A DNA stretch of 64,000 nucleotides, taken from contig CAYFPI010000002.1 in the NCBI GenBank assembly GCA_964344985.1, forward strand, positions 1-64,000. Reading direction: 5' to 3'. The notes beneath the pieces were generated by a model that searched no databases, was not told where the DNA came from, and worked only from the letters and a program-made list of their open reading frames with translations. Position 1 is the stretch's first letter. Each line of letters opens with the position of its first letter. The translations under genes and the position numbers were made by a program. Below are positions 49,313 through 57,872 of this stretch, piece by piece. This DNA is from Thioglobus_A sp964344985. Its GTDB lineage: Bacteria; Pseudomonadota; Gammaproteobacteria; PS1; Pseudothioglobaceae.

Positions 49313-52111
49313 TTACTCAAAATCCTCAGTTGTAATACACGAGCAGAATAAGTTTCTATCGCCATAAACATTATCAATACGCTTAACTGGTGGAAAGTAT
49401 TTATTCTGCTTTAAAGACTCCACTGGATATAAAGCCCCTTCTCTAGTATAAGGATAACTCCACTCTCCCGCCATTTCTAACGCTGTGTGTGGCGCATTTT
49501 TCAACACATTATTGTCTTTATCACTCTCTCCTGAAATCACTTGTTGTATTTCTGCGTGAATACTAACCATAGCCGTAATAAAACGATCAATCTCGTGCTT
49601 TGATTCACTTTCTGTCGGCTCAATCATGAGTGTGCCTGCTACTGGGAACGACATAGTTGGAGAGTGAAAACCATAATCCATTAAACGCTTGGCAATATCT
49701 TCTTCGGAAATACCACTTATCTCTTTAAGTGGGCGAATGTCGATAATACACTCATGCGCCACCATACCTTGATCGCCACGATATAAAATCGGGAAATATT
49801 CTTTTAATTCGCTCGCAATATAATTTGCGCTCACAATAGCAACTTCGGTTGAACGCTGCATGCCGTATTTTCCTAATAATTTAATATAACTCCAAGAAAT
49901 TGGCAAAATTGAGGCTGATCCATACATGGCAGCTGAGACTGCATTAGAATCCTTGTCTAATGGATTGCCTGGTAAAAACTCTGCCAAATGTGCTTTCACA
50001 CCAATTGGACCCATGCCCGGACCGCCACCACCATGTGGAATGGCAAAAGTTTTATGCAAGTTAATGTGTGATACATCTGCACCAAATTCACCCATGCGAG
50101 TAACACCAACCATAGCATTTAAGTTAGCACCATCTAGATAGACTTGACCACCTGCATTATGAATAATGTCACAAATTTGTTTAATTTCAACTTCAAACAC
50201 GCCGTGTGTTGATGGGTAAGTTACCATAATGGCTGAAAGTTTCTGTGCATGCTTTTCAACTTTAACTTCTAAGTCATCAATATCAATGTTTCCTGACTCA
50301 TCACACTTAACAATCACTACCTTCATGCCTGCCATTACTGCACTTGCAGGATTGGTTCCATGTGCAGACGATGGAATAAGACAAATATTACGATCAAAAT
50401 CTCCACGAGACTCATGATATGAGTGAATCGCCAAAAGACCAGCGAATTCACCTTGTGAGCCCGCATTGGGTTGCAGGGACACTGCATCATAACCCGTTAC
50501 TTCACATAAAGCATGTTCCAAGTCTGTAAACAATTGTTGATAACCCTTGGTTTGACTCTCAGGCACATAAGGGTGTAGCTTAGAAAACCCTGGTAAACTT
50601 ACCGGATACATTTGCACCGCAGCATTAAGCTTCATGGTGCAAGACCCTAATGCAATCATTGAATGATTAAGTGCAATGTCTTTATTTTCCAAGCGCTTTA
50701 AATAGCGCATCATTTCAGTTTCTGAATGATATTGATTAAATACCGGATGAGTTAAATAGTCAGACTCTCGCATCATACTAGTAGGTAAAACTGGGTCTGA
50801 CTCTGCTAATTTATCAATTGAAAAAACAGATAAAAGAGATAACAATTCAGTCTCTGTCGTTGTTTCATCAACTGATATGCTTAACTGAGTATCACTTAAT
50901 AAACGCAAATTAATGCCAGATTGTTGAGCGTTAGTAAACAAAGTTTGAGTCTTGTCAGTATTAATTGTAATCGTATCAAAAAACTGATCAGCAGCTAGCG
51001 TGTAGCCTGATGCTTTTAAACTTTCGGCCAAAGCACTTGCTTTAAGATGTACTTTAGTGGCAATCTTTTTTAAACCCTTTGCACCATGGTAAACACCATA
51101 CGCAGCAGCAAGCACTGCTAGCAATACTTGAGCCGTACAAATATTACTCGTTGCCTTATCACGACGAATATGTTGCTCACGAGTCTGCAAAGACATACGC
51201 ATTGCTGGTGCGCCATGCGCGTCTTGAGAAACGCCGATAATACGCCCTGGCACCATACGTTTAAACTCATCACGTGTTGCTAAAAAAGCCGCATGTGGAC
51301 CACCAAAACCCATTGGCACGCCAAAGCGCTGTGAGTTACCAATAGCGATATCAGCACCCATTTCAGCAGGCGTTTTAATAAGTGTTAATGCCAAAATGTC
51401 ACAAGCCACAATAGTTAATACATTATTGTTTTTTGCTTTAGCAATATCAGCAGTTAAATCTCGCACTTCACCATTAGTACCTGGTGATTGCAATAGTGCT
51501 GCAAAACAATCATTAAGCTCATTACTCTGCACATCTTCAACAACCAGCTCAATACCTAATGGTTTTGCGCGCGTTTGCAAAATAGTAATGGTCTGTAGAT
51601 TCGTATTTTTATCAATAAAAAATTTGTTTGATTTGTTTTTACGATTGGCACGTTTTGCCATCATCATCGCTTCAGCAGCCGCTGTTGGCTCATCAAGTAG
51701 TGATGCATTGGAAATATCCATGCCTGTTAAATCCATAATCATCTGCTGAAAATTAAGCAACATTTCCAAACGACCTTGAGAAATCTCAGCTTGATATGGC
51801 GTATAAGCTGTATACCAACCTGGATTTTCTAAAATATTACGCCGAATAACAGCCGGCATTAAAGTGCCGTAATACCCTTGACCAATAAAGTTAGTCGCTA
51901 AAACATTCTCATTTGCAAGCTTGGTGGCCAATTCTAAACTGTCTCGCTCAGTTAGACCTTCATCCACCTCCATACGATTACCAAATAAAATAGAATCTGG
52001 CACGGTTTTTGACACCACCTCATCAACACTACTACAACCAATGACATTAAGCATTTCGTCAATATCTGTTGTATTTGGACCAAGGTGTCTATTTAGAAAT
52101 TCGTTACTCAT
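49313..52111 (-). CDS. gcvP: Glycine dehydrogenase (decarboxylating), P protein
   Basis: 932 residues, single-chain form. PLP-binding lysine lies in HINLHKTFAIPHGGGGPG. The N-terminal motif FIGQGYYGTLMPAVIRRNIL and the glycine-rich loop are typical. It decarboxylates glycine and loads the aminomethyl group on GcvH. gcvT and gcvH are not adjacent. It may consume glycine produced by the glycolate salvage genes at 31-34 kb. A 10-bp stem-loop (52125-52158) lies in the leader and no strong ribosome-binding site precedes the ATG. Confidence 0.96.
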   Translation of the reverse strand: MSNEFLNRHLGPNTTDIDEMLNVIGCSSVDEVVSKTVPDSILFGNRMEVDEGLTERDSLELATKLANENVLATNFIGQGYYGTLMPAVIRRNILENPGWYTAYTPYQAEISQGRLEMLLNFQQMIMDLTGMDISNASLLDEPTAAAEAMMMAKRANRKNKSNKFFIDKNTNLQTITILQTRAKPLGIELVVEDVQSNELNDCFAALLQSPGTNGEVRDLTADIAKAKNNNVLTIVACDILALTLIKTPAEMGADIAIGNSQRFGVPMGFGGPHAAFLATRDEFKRMVPGRIIGVSQDAHGAPAMRMSLQTREQHIRRDKATSNICTAQVLLAVLAAAYGVYHGAKGLKKIATKVHLKASALAESLKASGYTLAADQFFDTITINTDKTQTLFTNAQQSGINLRLLSDTQLSISVDETTTETELLSLLSVFSIDKLAESDPVLPTSMMRESDYLTHPVFNQYHSETEMMRYLKRLENKDIALNHSMIALGSCTMKLNAAVQMYPVSLPGFSKLHPYVPESQTKGYQQLFTDLEHALCEVTGYDAVSLQPNAGSQGEFAGLLAIHSYHESRGDFDRNICLIPSSAHGTNPASAVMAGMKVVIVKCDESGNIDIDDLEVKVEKHAQKLSAIMVTYPSTHGVFEVEIKQICDIIHNAGGQVYLDGANLNAMVGVTRMGEFGADVSHINLHKTFAIPHGGGGPGMGPIGVKAHLAEFLPGNPLDKDSNAVSAAMYGSASILPISWSYIKLLGKYGMQRSTEVAIVSANYIASELKEYFPILYRGDQGMVAHECIIDIRPLKEISGISEEDIAKRLMDYGFHSPTMSFPVAGTLMIEPTESESKHEIDRFITAMVSIHAEIQQVISGESDKDNNVLKNAPHTALEMAGEWSYPYTREGALYPVESLKQNKYFPPVKRIDNVYGDRNLFCSCITTEDFE

Positions 52112-52124
52112 AATGGGTAGAAAA

Positions 52125-52158
52125 TTAAGATAAATTCAAGGATCAAATTTTATCTTAA
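52125..52158 (-). other. Stem-loop in the gcvP leader
   Basis: TTAAGATAAA and TTTATCTTAA pair perfectly (10 bp) around a 14-base loop, 14 to 47 bases upstream of the gcvP ATG. The known glycine riboswitch core is not recognisable. The stem may control translation or stability; this is speculative. Confidence 0.4.
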
Positions 52159-52198
52159 TAAGTGATTGTTTTCCTTATAAAAAATAAGGTTTATTTAA

Positions 52199-52537
52199 TC
52201 ACCCAGGAGGCCAATCTAGTTCTCTACCACCAAGACAGTGAAGGTGTATATGAAACACTGTTTGTCCACCATCTTTATTGCAGTTCATAACTGTGCGATA
52301 ACCACTATCGGCAATGCCCAGATCTTTAGCAATTTTACTGGCAGTTAGTGTTAACTTTCCAAGCAATTCAGCATCATTGGTATCATTAAGGGTAGCAATA
52401 TGTTTTTTAGGAATTACTAAAAAATGATGGGGTGCTTTTGCATCAATATCATGAAAAGCAAAAACATCTTCATCTTCATAAATTTTATTAGACGGGATAT
52501 CACCTGCAATAATTTTACAAAACAAACAATCGCTCAT
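52199..52537 (-). CDS. hinT: HIT-family purine nucleoside phosphoramidase
   Basis: 112 residues, HinT branch. The histidine triad is VFHIHLHCLGG, with zinc-type cysteines in SDCLFCKIIAGDIPS. The enzyme hydrolyses AMP-lysine and related phosphoramidates; in bacteria its role is not settled. Located seven bases after the SQR-like gene and presumably co-transcribed. Confidence 0.94.
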   Translation of the reverse strand: MSDCLFCKIIAGDIPSNKIYEDEDVFAFHDIDAKAPHHFLVIPKKHIATLNDTNDAELLGKLTLTASKIAKDLGIADSGYRTVMNCNKDGGQTVFHIHLHCLGGRELDWPPG

Positions 52538-52544
52538 ATTTTCT

Positions 52545-53672
52545 CTACCTATATTGTCTTAAATACCACCAGCCAAATACTTTCTTAGCGATGTGCATTA
52601 ATCGACAGTTCGGCAACATTAAACCACCTTTAAGTGTTCGAGATACGTACATACCTTTATTGTTTGAATCAACAATACACATTAGTTCAATCTTAAAAGT
52701 ATTGCTCGATTTTTTACCATCAAGAACATCAAGTGCATTTTTCGCAGCAGCTGCCGCTTGAAGATCTGCCATATGCGCTTGTTTTGGCATCCACTCTGGT
52801 CCTGGAAAAGAGCCAGAATCACCTGCAACAAATACCTTGTCAGCACCCTCTACCTGGCAAAATTTATCGGCCTTTAACATACCGCCTTCACTGCGAGCAA
52901 GATCAGTATTATCAAACCAAGCATTTCCTGTCATGCCAGGCATGAACAAAATCAAATCTGCAGCAAACTCTCCACCTTCAGTAACTACTTTATCGGTCTC
53001 AAATTTTTTCATCTTATTGCCAAGATGAGTACCAATATTGCGTTTTTTCATCTCAGACAATAAACCACCAACCGCCTTCTCGCCCAAGCGTGCACCAGGC
53101 TTTGGCGCCGGTGTAAAGAAAGTTAGGTTAAATTTATCACGCCTACCTTCGGCTCGAAGCTGAGTATCCAGTCCAAACAAAAATTCAAACATTGGTCCAC
53201 CGCGCATCGCACTAGGCTCTTTAGGATTGCCAGCAAAACCAATAGCAATATTGCCACCATCCATCGCTTTAACTCGATCACGAATCGCCTCAGCTGCGCT
53301 CAAGCCTTCACAAGGGGTGATAGCATTTTCAATACCTGGCAATTTCTTAATAAAACGACCTCCAGAGGCAATAATCAGCGCATCATTTTCATATAAACCA
53401 ATTGGAGTGATGACGCTTCTACCACTATTTTCTAAGCCTGTTACCTCACTAGCAACATGGTGCACATTCATGCGCTTAAAGAAGTTGTCCAAAGGAATAA
53501 CAATGTCTTTTGTCGAAACCGACTCTGAAGGCACCCAAATCAAGCTTGGCATATAAACCAGTTCTGCCTTAGAGGAGATAAGCGTAATTTCTGCAGTTTT
53601 ATCCTGCTTTCGAATCGTTCTAACTGCGGTTAGACCGGCAAATCCAGAACCAATAATGGTAATTTTTTTCAT
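52545..53672 (-). CDS. SQR-like FAD-dependent oxidoreductase
   Basis: 375 residues of the sulfide:quinone oxidoreductase / flavocytochrome c sulfide dehydrogenase superfamily. FAD motifs: IIGSGFAGLTAVRTI, LIIASGGRFIKKLPGI and FVAGDSGSFPGPEWMPKQAH. Cysteines are at 121, 272, 332 and 356. The central redox cysteine normally found before a G-A-P segment is absent here (SAMRGGPMFEF), so it is not a canonical type I SQR and may be a divergent type or act on another donor. The C-terminal amphipathic end (KKVFGWWYLRQYR) suits membrane association. A large imperfect palindrome lies upstream. Confidence 0.82.
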   Translation of the reverse strand: MKKITIIGSGFAGLTAVRTIRKQDKTAEITLISSKAELVYMPSLIWVPSESVSTKDIVIPLDNFFKRMNVHHVASEVTGLENSGRSVITPIGLYENDALIIASGGRFIKKLPGIENAITPCEGLSAAEAIRDRVKAMDGGNIAIGFAGNPKEPSAMRGGPMFEFLFGLDTQLRAEGRRDKFNLTFFTPAPKPGARLGEKAVGGLLSEMKKRNIGTHLGNKMKKFETDKVVTEGGEFAADLILFMPGMTGNAWFDNTDLARSEGGMLKADKFCQVEGADKVFVAGDSGSFPGPEWMPKQAHMADLQAAAAAKNALDVLDGKKSSNTFKIELMCIVDSNNKGMYVSRTLKGGLMLPNCRLMHIAKKVFGWWYLRQYR

Positions 53673-53707
53673 ACTTTATTTAAGAAATATTTAGTTTTAT
53701 CTAATTG

Positions 53708-53760
53708 TGAATTTTAAATTATATGTCATAGCAGAGACTATGGCTTATTGTTTAAAATTC
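53708..53760. promoter_or_regulatory. Large imperfect palindrome upstream of the SQR-like gene
   Basis: Outer arms GAATTTTAAA / TTTAAAATTC (10 bp) and inner arms CATAG / CTATG around a CAGAGA loop, separated by partly matching 8-base segments. It lies 36-88 bases before the ATG at 53672, in the position of a promoter or leader structure. The role is unknown. Confidence 0.45.
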
Positions 53761-53779
53761 GCAAGTGGGTGAAAATAAA

Positions 53780-54199
53780 TTATTTATTGTGACAAAAATG
53801 GCCACTATCAGGCTCCTCTACACTTCTAGCAATATTATCTACAAACTCTTGCAATTCATCAAATTCTAACACAGTTAAAATTCGAGTAACCACATCAGGA
53901 GCAACTCTTAATGTACACATCGATCCATCTTTGAGCTTAACCTCCATGCCAGCAGCATTTATCATCAAACTATCATCTGTTTGCTCTAACAATTGCTCTA
54001 ACTCATCTTGAAGTTTGTCATACAAATCTTGTAGTTCGTCTAATATCGGCTGAGAAGTATCATCATCAATGGAGATAATTTCACCCTGAACTGAACCAAA
54101 TCCTTCATCATCTTCGCATTCAAACTCTATTCCCACCTTTGTTAAGTGGTCTTTAAATTTGTCTGAGAGCTTTGAGTTGAAAAATATATAATCTAGCAT
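53780..54199 (-). CDS. Conserved hypothetical acidic protein
   Basis: 139 residues, soluble, strongly acidic, with a predicted coiled-coil or helical middle (PILDELQDLYDKLQDELEQL) between an N-terminal alpha/beta part and a C-terminal region rich in Val, Leu and Asp. The chain ends GHFCHNK. Family not recognised. It is transcribed toward the SQR-like gene with a 107-base spacer and is divergent from the RutE-like gene at 54230 with only 30 bases between them, so a shared promoter region is likely. Confidence 0.75.
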   Translation of the reverse strand: MLDYIFFNSKLSDKFKDHLTKVGIEFECEDDEGFGSVQGEIISIDDDTSQPILDELQDLYDKLQDELEQLLEQTDDSLMINAAGMEVKLKDGSMCTLRVAPDVVTRILTVLEFDELQEFVDNIARSVEEPDSGHFCHNK

Positions 54200-54229
54200 T
54201 GTTATATCAAATTTTTTAAGGATATTTTA

Positions 54230-54811
54230 ATGCTAGATCAAGATGCTTTAAACACTTTATTTGTTAACGCTAGAAGTCATAATGGTTGGCTTGACTCAAG
54301 CGTATCAGATGAACAACTTCATCAAATTTATGAACTTATGAAATTTGGGCCAACAGCGGCTAATAACTGCCCAGCTCGTATTACCTTTGTAAAGTCAGAT
54401 AGTGGCAAACAAAAATTAAAAAAACACCTTGATGAAGGCAATGTAGATAAAGCCATGAGTGCACCTGTAGTGGCTATTATTAGCTATGACACTGAGTTTT
54501 ATGAAAAACTACCATTTTTATTTCCACATACTGATGCAAGAAGTTGGTACGCTGGCAATCCAGCAAAAATTAAATCAGCTGGTGAGATGAATGCCACTTT
54601 GCAAGGCGCCTACTTTATGTTGGCAGCACGCTCAGTTGGACTAGATTGTGGTCCAATGGGTGGATTCAATAATCAAACACTGGATGAAGATTTTTTTGCA
54701 AATGACAAAACAAAATCAATCTTTATTTGCGCATTAGGACAAGGTGACGAATCCAAAATCTATCCGCGCGGACCGCGCCTAAGTTTTGATGAAGCGTGTG
54801 AGATTGTTTAA
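54230..54811 (+). CDS. Nitroreductase-family protein, RutE/HadB type
   Basis: 193 residues, FMN-dependent nitroreductase fold. Family-specific features: FGPTAANNCPARI near residue 45, the SYDTEFYEKLPFLFPH segment and CGPMGGFNN. The RutE branch reduces malonic semialdehyde to 3-hydroxypropionate in pyrimidine degradation, but no rut genes lie nearby, so the substrate is open. Followed by a perfect terminator at 54872. Confidence 0.88.
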   Translation: MLDQDALNTLFVNARSHNGWLDSSVSDEQLHQIYELMKFGPTAANNCPARITFVKSDSGKQKLKKHLDEGNVDKAMSAPVVAIISYDTEFYEKLPFLFPHTDARSWYAGNPAKIKSAGEMNATLQGAYFMLAARSVGLDCGPMGGFNNQTLDEDFFANDKTKSIFICALGQGDESKIYPRGPRLSFDEACEIV

Positions 54812-54871
54812 AATTTAGAAAATAATAACAATAAAACTAAAAATCACCTTTTGGTATTAAATTAAGCAATA

Positions 54872-54895
54872 AAAATGCCGTTAAAACGGCATTTT
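54872..54895 (+). terminator. Terminator of the RutE-like gene
   Basis: AAAATGCCGTT-AA-AACGGCATTTT, a perfect 11-bp stem followed by TT on the plus strand. Confidence 0.93.
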
Positions 54896-54925
54896 TTGCT
54901 ATTTTTTAAACCCTTAAATCAATCA

Positions 54926-54954
54926 ATTTTGAAAATTTAGCAAATTTTCAAAAT
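54926..54954 (-). terminator. Perfect palindrome after the 54966-55202 gene
   Basis: ATTTTGAAAATTT-AGC-AAATTTTCAAAAT, a perfect 13-bp stem, AT-rich, 11 bases after the stop of the minus-strand gene. No clear T run follows, so it may be a weak terminator or an mRNA 3' stabiliser. Confidence 0.55.
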
Positions 54955-54965
54955 GAGTAAAAATG

Positions 54966-55202
54966 CTAATCTTTTTCAGCTTTTTGCTCTTCTGTTCTTG
55001 GTGGGCAACCATTATGCTTAAGCCATAAGTCTTCATGACCAATTGCTTTAGCAAAAGCTGGAATTTCACACTCCTGTGCTGTTTTTTCTACTACGTCTGA
55101 TGCTTTAGCATCTTTATCATCATCACCCAATCCAAAAACAGCAAATGCACCCAGTGCAATTAATGTCCACGATATGGCAAATAAGTATCTAATTCCTTTC
55201 AT
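54966..55202 (-). CDS. Small single-helix membrane/periplasmic protein
   Basis: 78 residues with one N-terminal hydrophobic helix (YLFAISWTLIALGAFAVFG) serving as anchor or uncleaved signal, then a charged extracytoplasmic part with two cysteines (AQECEIP and HNGCPPRTE) that could form a disulfide or bind a cofactor. Not recognised. It is the last gene of a minus-strand group with DUF4395, a SoxH-like MBL protein and the broken cytochrome c-prime, which points to a periplasmic electron-transfer or sulfur role. Confidence 0.7.
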   Translation of the reverse strand: MKGIRYLFAISWTLIALGAFAVFGLGDDDKDAKASDVVEKTAQECEIPAFAKAIGHEDLWLKHNGCPPRTEEQKAEKD

Positions 55203-55241
55203 GTTTTCTCCATTTTTATTACAAAAAAAATAATTATTAGT

Positions 55242-55637
55242 CTACTTTAATGCAGCATGGCACGCAAGACAATTTCTCATTAACTTAGCCGTAAACTCTG
55301 TAAGGTCTACAATATCATCTTTATCGTTTAAGTCCATCTCTTCTGCATTAATAATTAGCTCTTCAAACATCATATGAGTTGGGCCACCAATTTGTTCAAA
55401 AGATACTGGGGGTTTTATCTTTAACTGATTGGGGTGTTGCTCTTGCCATTCTATTGCCTGAATAACGTGCTGCATTGATAATCATATCTTTATCTTTTGT
55501 AGCAATGCCTGTCATAATTTGCTGAATAGTTGTTAGCATTTGTCTCATTTCAGCAAGAAACTCTTTACCTCGATCTCTTCGGCAGCAATAGTGCTACTTA
55601 TGAATAGCGATAGCGACAATAAAAAAGCTCTATTCAT
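55242..55637 (-). pseudogene. Cytochrome c-prime-like gene with two frameshifts
   Basis: Reading three frames in succession restores one protein. A signal peptide (MNRAFLLSLSLFISSTIAAE) from the ATG at 55637 comes first. Next is a helical part (GKEFLAEMRQMLTTIQQIMT and NAARYSGNRMARATP), then the haem end PTHMMFEELI and RNCLACHAALK. The first frame change (one base lost) is near 55574-55581 and the second (one base gained) at an A4C5 run near 55407-55416; together they restore phase. The C-terminal CLACH and four-helix layout are those of cytochrome c-prime. Either a real pseudogene or two sequencing or assembly errors. A 77-codon ORF covers only the last part. Confidence 0.78.
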
Positions 55638-55657
55638 TCCCCTTTCCCCTCTTTTTT

Positions 55658-56569
55658 TTAATAATCAAATTCCATTTTTTCAAACACCCACTGTGCATTT
55701 TTGCCTGCAATATCTTTGTATCCACTTAAAAAATGAAACTCTGATTGGTCAATTTTACTCGCTTCTAACATGTCACCATCATTTTCTAAAATTTTGGAAA
55801 TTTCTTTATTTAAGAAAATCAAATATGATTGGGTATTTTTAGTGGCAGTGGCAAGATCAGAAGCTTTTCCATGGCCTGGTACAATATATTTTGGCTTAAA
55901 TTCTGCCATCTTTTCAAATACATTAATCCAGCTTTGAGAATCTTTAGCCGGGCCAATACCCAACATTCTGTCATTAAATACCACATCACCTGCAAACATA
56001 ACTTCTTCACTCAGCATCCAAGCAACAATATCACCTACGGTATGTGCTTCGCCAAAGTGATACAACTCTAAGCTTATGCCACCCAATTCAAGCTGCATTT
56101 TTTCATCAAATGTTTCAGTTGCAAAAACAGGATTAGTACCATTTAGACTATCACCTAAAAATCCACCAAGTCTATTTAAGTGATAATCTGCCCTAGCTTG
56201 TTGATCGGCTTTGGTTTTGCTTGACGAGATAATTCTAGCACCTAGTTTTTGAAAATAATCATTGCCCAACCATCGGTGGTCTTGACCACCTGTGTTGATA
56301 ACGATTTTTATAGGCTTATCAGTTAATGTTTGAACAGACTCATGAATCTCTTTTGCGCCCAAAAGACTTGCACCTGAATCAATAATCACTACGCCATCAT
56401 CAGTAATCACAACACCGTGCGTTGAATTATTACCAAAATTGGTTGCAGATCTTTGAGTGGTTTCGCCCACTAAAGCGTAAACATTGTTGGTAACTTTTTG
56501 CACTTCTAAAGCAGCTTGTGCTGAAAAAACACTGGTCATTAAAGTTAAAAACATTGCCACTTTACTCAT
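55658..56569 (-). CDS. SoxH-like exported MBL-fold protein
   Basis: 303 residues with a signal peptide (about 1-19). The metallo-beta-lactamase fold is recognisable (GVVITDDGVVIIDSGAS, FGEAHTVGDIV, VPGHGKASDL), but the usual H-x-H-x-D-H motif reads NTGGQDHRWLGN (92-103): the first two histidines are Gly and Gln, so at most one metal site remains. Proteins of this kind (SoxH and the quinoprotein relay group) accompany sulfur-oxidation or PQQ genes. It is one base after the DUF4395 gene and 20 bases before the cytochrome c-prime remnant. Confidence 0.84.
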   Translation of the reverse strand: MSKVAMFLTLMTSVFSAQAALEVQKVTNNVYALVGETTQRSATNFGNNSTHGVVITDDGVVIIDSGASLLGAKEIHESVQTLTDKPIKIVINTGGQDHRWLGNDYFQKLGARIISSSKTKADQQARADYHLNRLGGFLGDSLNGTNPVFATETFDEKMQLELGGISLELYHFGEAHTVGDIVAWMLSEEVMFAGDVVFNDRMLGIGPAKDSQSWINVFEKMAEFKPKYIVPGHGKASDLATATKNTQSYLIFLNKEISKILENDGDMLEASKIDQSEFHFLSGYKDIAGKNAQWVFEKMEFDY

Positions 56570-56570
56570 C

Positions 56571-57191
56571 TTATTCTCCTAAAAATAAAAACCTAATAAT
56601 ATCACCAAAGGCCAAATAAAAAAGTATCAGCATTGATAAAGAAAAAATGGCTTTTTGCATGAAGTTTAAATTCTGAATACTGTCCCTGCCCCTAGTTAGG
56701 TCGCAAGCTTCACCTGGACAATGTTTAACTTTTTGCGTGTGAAATAAATTATAAATTTTACAACCTGCGCAAATACCGAATACCGCCTCAAAAAACAACA
56801 AACCCAAACATAATGCACAAGTAAGAATATTAATCGGTCCGCGAATTTCATTTAGAACAACCAAATAAAACATAATGGCGGCCAAAGTAAAACCAATGCC
56901 CCATGCCCATCTTTTGGGTTTGGCGTCGGTATATTCTGGTTTTTGATTATTAACCATCCAACGCCCCACTACCATTGATGGTGCATATTTAGGGTTGATA
57001 AAAATCCTAATAAAAAAATCAAACAAGAAAACCGACACCATAAGCTTCGTTGGCTCGTTATTGCCAGTTAAAAAACCGTTCATAAACGCCATAAAGGCAA
57101 AGAAAAATACGATACCAGCTGCCGCTCTTACCTCACGCTCATTGAACATAGGTTCGTCATAACCTGCTACTTTTTCACCAAAGCTAAACAT
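56571..57191 (-). CDS. DUF4395 membrane protein
   Basis: 206 residues with about five hydrophobic helices. The start FNEREVRAAAGIVFFFAFMA and the NPKYAPSMVVGRWMV segment are typical of DUF4395. Two cysteine pairs are notable: FGICAGCKIYN next to a membrane helix, and KHCPGEACDL. Such a protein could carry redox or thiol chemistry at the membrane; in other genomes the family occurs near thioredoxins and rhodaneses. It is the first gene of the SoxH-like/cytochrome c-prime group. Confidence 0.82.
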   Translation of the reverse strand: MFSFGEKVAGYDEPMFNEREVRAAAGIVFFFAFMAFMNGFLTGNNEPTKLMVSVFLFDFFIRIFINPKYAPSMVVGRWMVNNQKPEYTDAKPKRWAWGIGFTLAAIMFYLVVLNEIRGPINILTCALCLGLLFFEAVFGICAGCKIYNLFHTQKVKHCPGEACDLTRGRDSIQNLNFMQKAIFSLSMLILFYLAFGDIIRFLFLGE

Positions 57192-57230
57192 TATTAAAAA
57201 GTATATTATTCATAATTTAGATTCTTGATT

Positions 57231-57538
57231 TTAATAGTAGTCTTGCTCTTTCTGATGACGTACAGCAAGAATAGTTACTATATCATTATTTTCAATCTCA
57301 AATAGTGCAACATGGCCACTTGAGCCAAACGGAATGATAATTTCTCGTAAAAATACATTATTTGTATCAACCTTTCTGCAAGAGAAGGGGAAGTCTTGTA
57401 GAAATTCTAAACTTTTTCTAATGGCAATGTAAGCGCGCCTTGCAGTAGATATATCTTGATCAAGTAAGAATTGATATAGTACTTTTATATCCTCTCTGGC
57501 ACTCTTGATATATCTAACATTAAAACTTATTATTTCAT
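57231..57538 (-). pseudogene. ParE/RelE-type toxin with damaged start
   Basis: The body is a clear ParE-like toxin (SFNVRYIKSAREDIKVLYQF, FPFSCRKVD, REIIIPFGSSGHVALFE, ILAVRHQKEQDYY). The expected ATG at 57538, just after the antitoxin stop, runs ATG-AAA-TAA. One extra A in the A-run would read ATG-AAA-ATA-ATA-AGT-TTT and enter the toxin frame. The only in-frame alternative is a TTG at 57563 without a ribosome-binding site. A one-base deletion has therefore probably disabled normal initiation. Confidence 0.72.
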
Positions 57539-57540
57539 TG

Positions 57541-57804
57541 TTATGAATTTTGACTACTATCAAGCATATTTTTTAATTCGCTTAACACTTCTTTGGCATC
57601 ATAATATTCATCATTTACCACAGCCTCCTCACGAGAGATCAATCCTTTGGTAATAAAATCTTGTTTTAACTATCGACTTTTAACACCTTGACGAAGTGAC
57701 TCAATAACAAAACTAGATAGAGTTTCATTCTCTTGTAGAATATTTTCTACAGAATGACGCAATTCAGTCTCAACCCTTAAAGCAGGAATGGTTGCTGTTT
57801 TCAT
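57541..57804 (-). pseudogene. Antitoxin partner of the ParE-like toxin, with in-frame stop
   Basis: From an ATG at 57804 with AAGGAGG upstream, the frame encodes a ribbon-helix-helix-type antitoxin (MKTATIPALRVETELRHSVE and NETLSSFVIESLRQGVKSR). It hits TAG at codon 45 (57670-57672) and then continues in the same frame (LKQDFITKGLISREEAVVND, AKEVLSELKNML) to a final stop at 57541. A C-to-T change of a CAG codon would explain it. The second half contains the toxin-binding region, so the antitoxin is likely non-functional unless the stop is read through. Confidence 0.75.
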
Positions 57805-57872
57805 TACGCCTCCTTAATAATGCATTACATTTGCAATTCATTATACATAGGCTTAACACTGGGCAAGTGTTT

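Noticed and set aside
52112..52198. Possible glycine riboswitch upstream of gcvP
   Set aside because: Only 87 bases are available and no recognisable aptamer core is present; only a simple stem-loop is seen.
55540..55842. Plus-strand frame of 100 codons across the cytochrome c-prime and MBL genes
   Set aside because: Antisense to recognisable protein-coding sequence and without family features.
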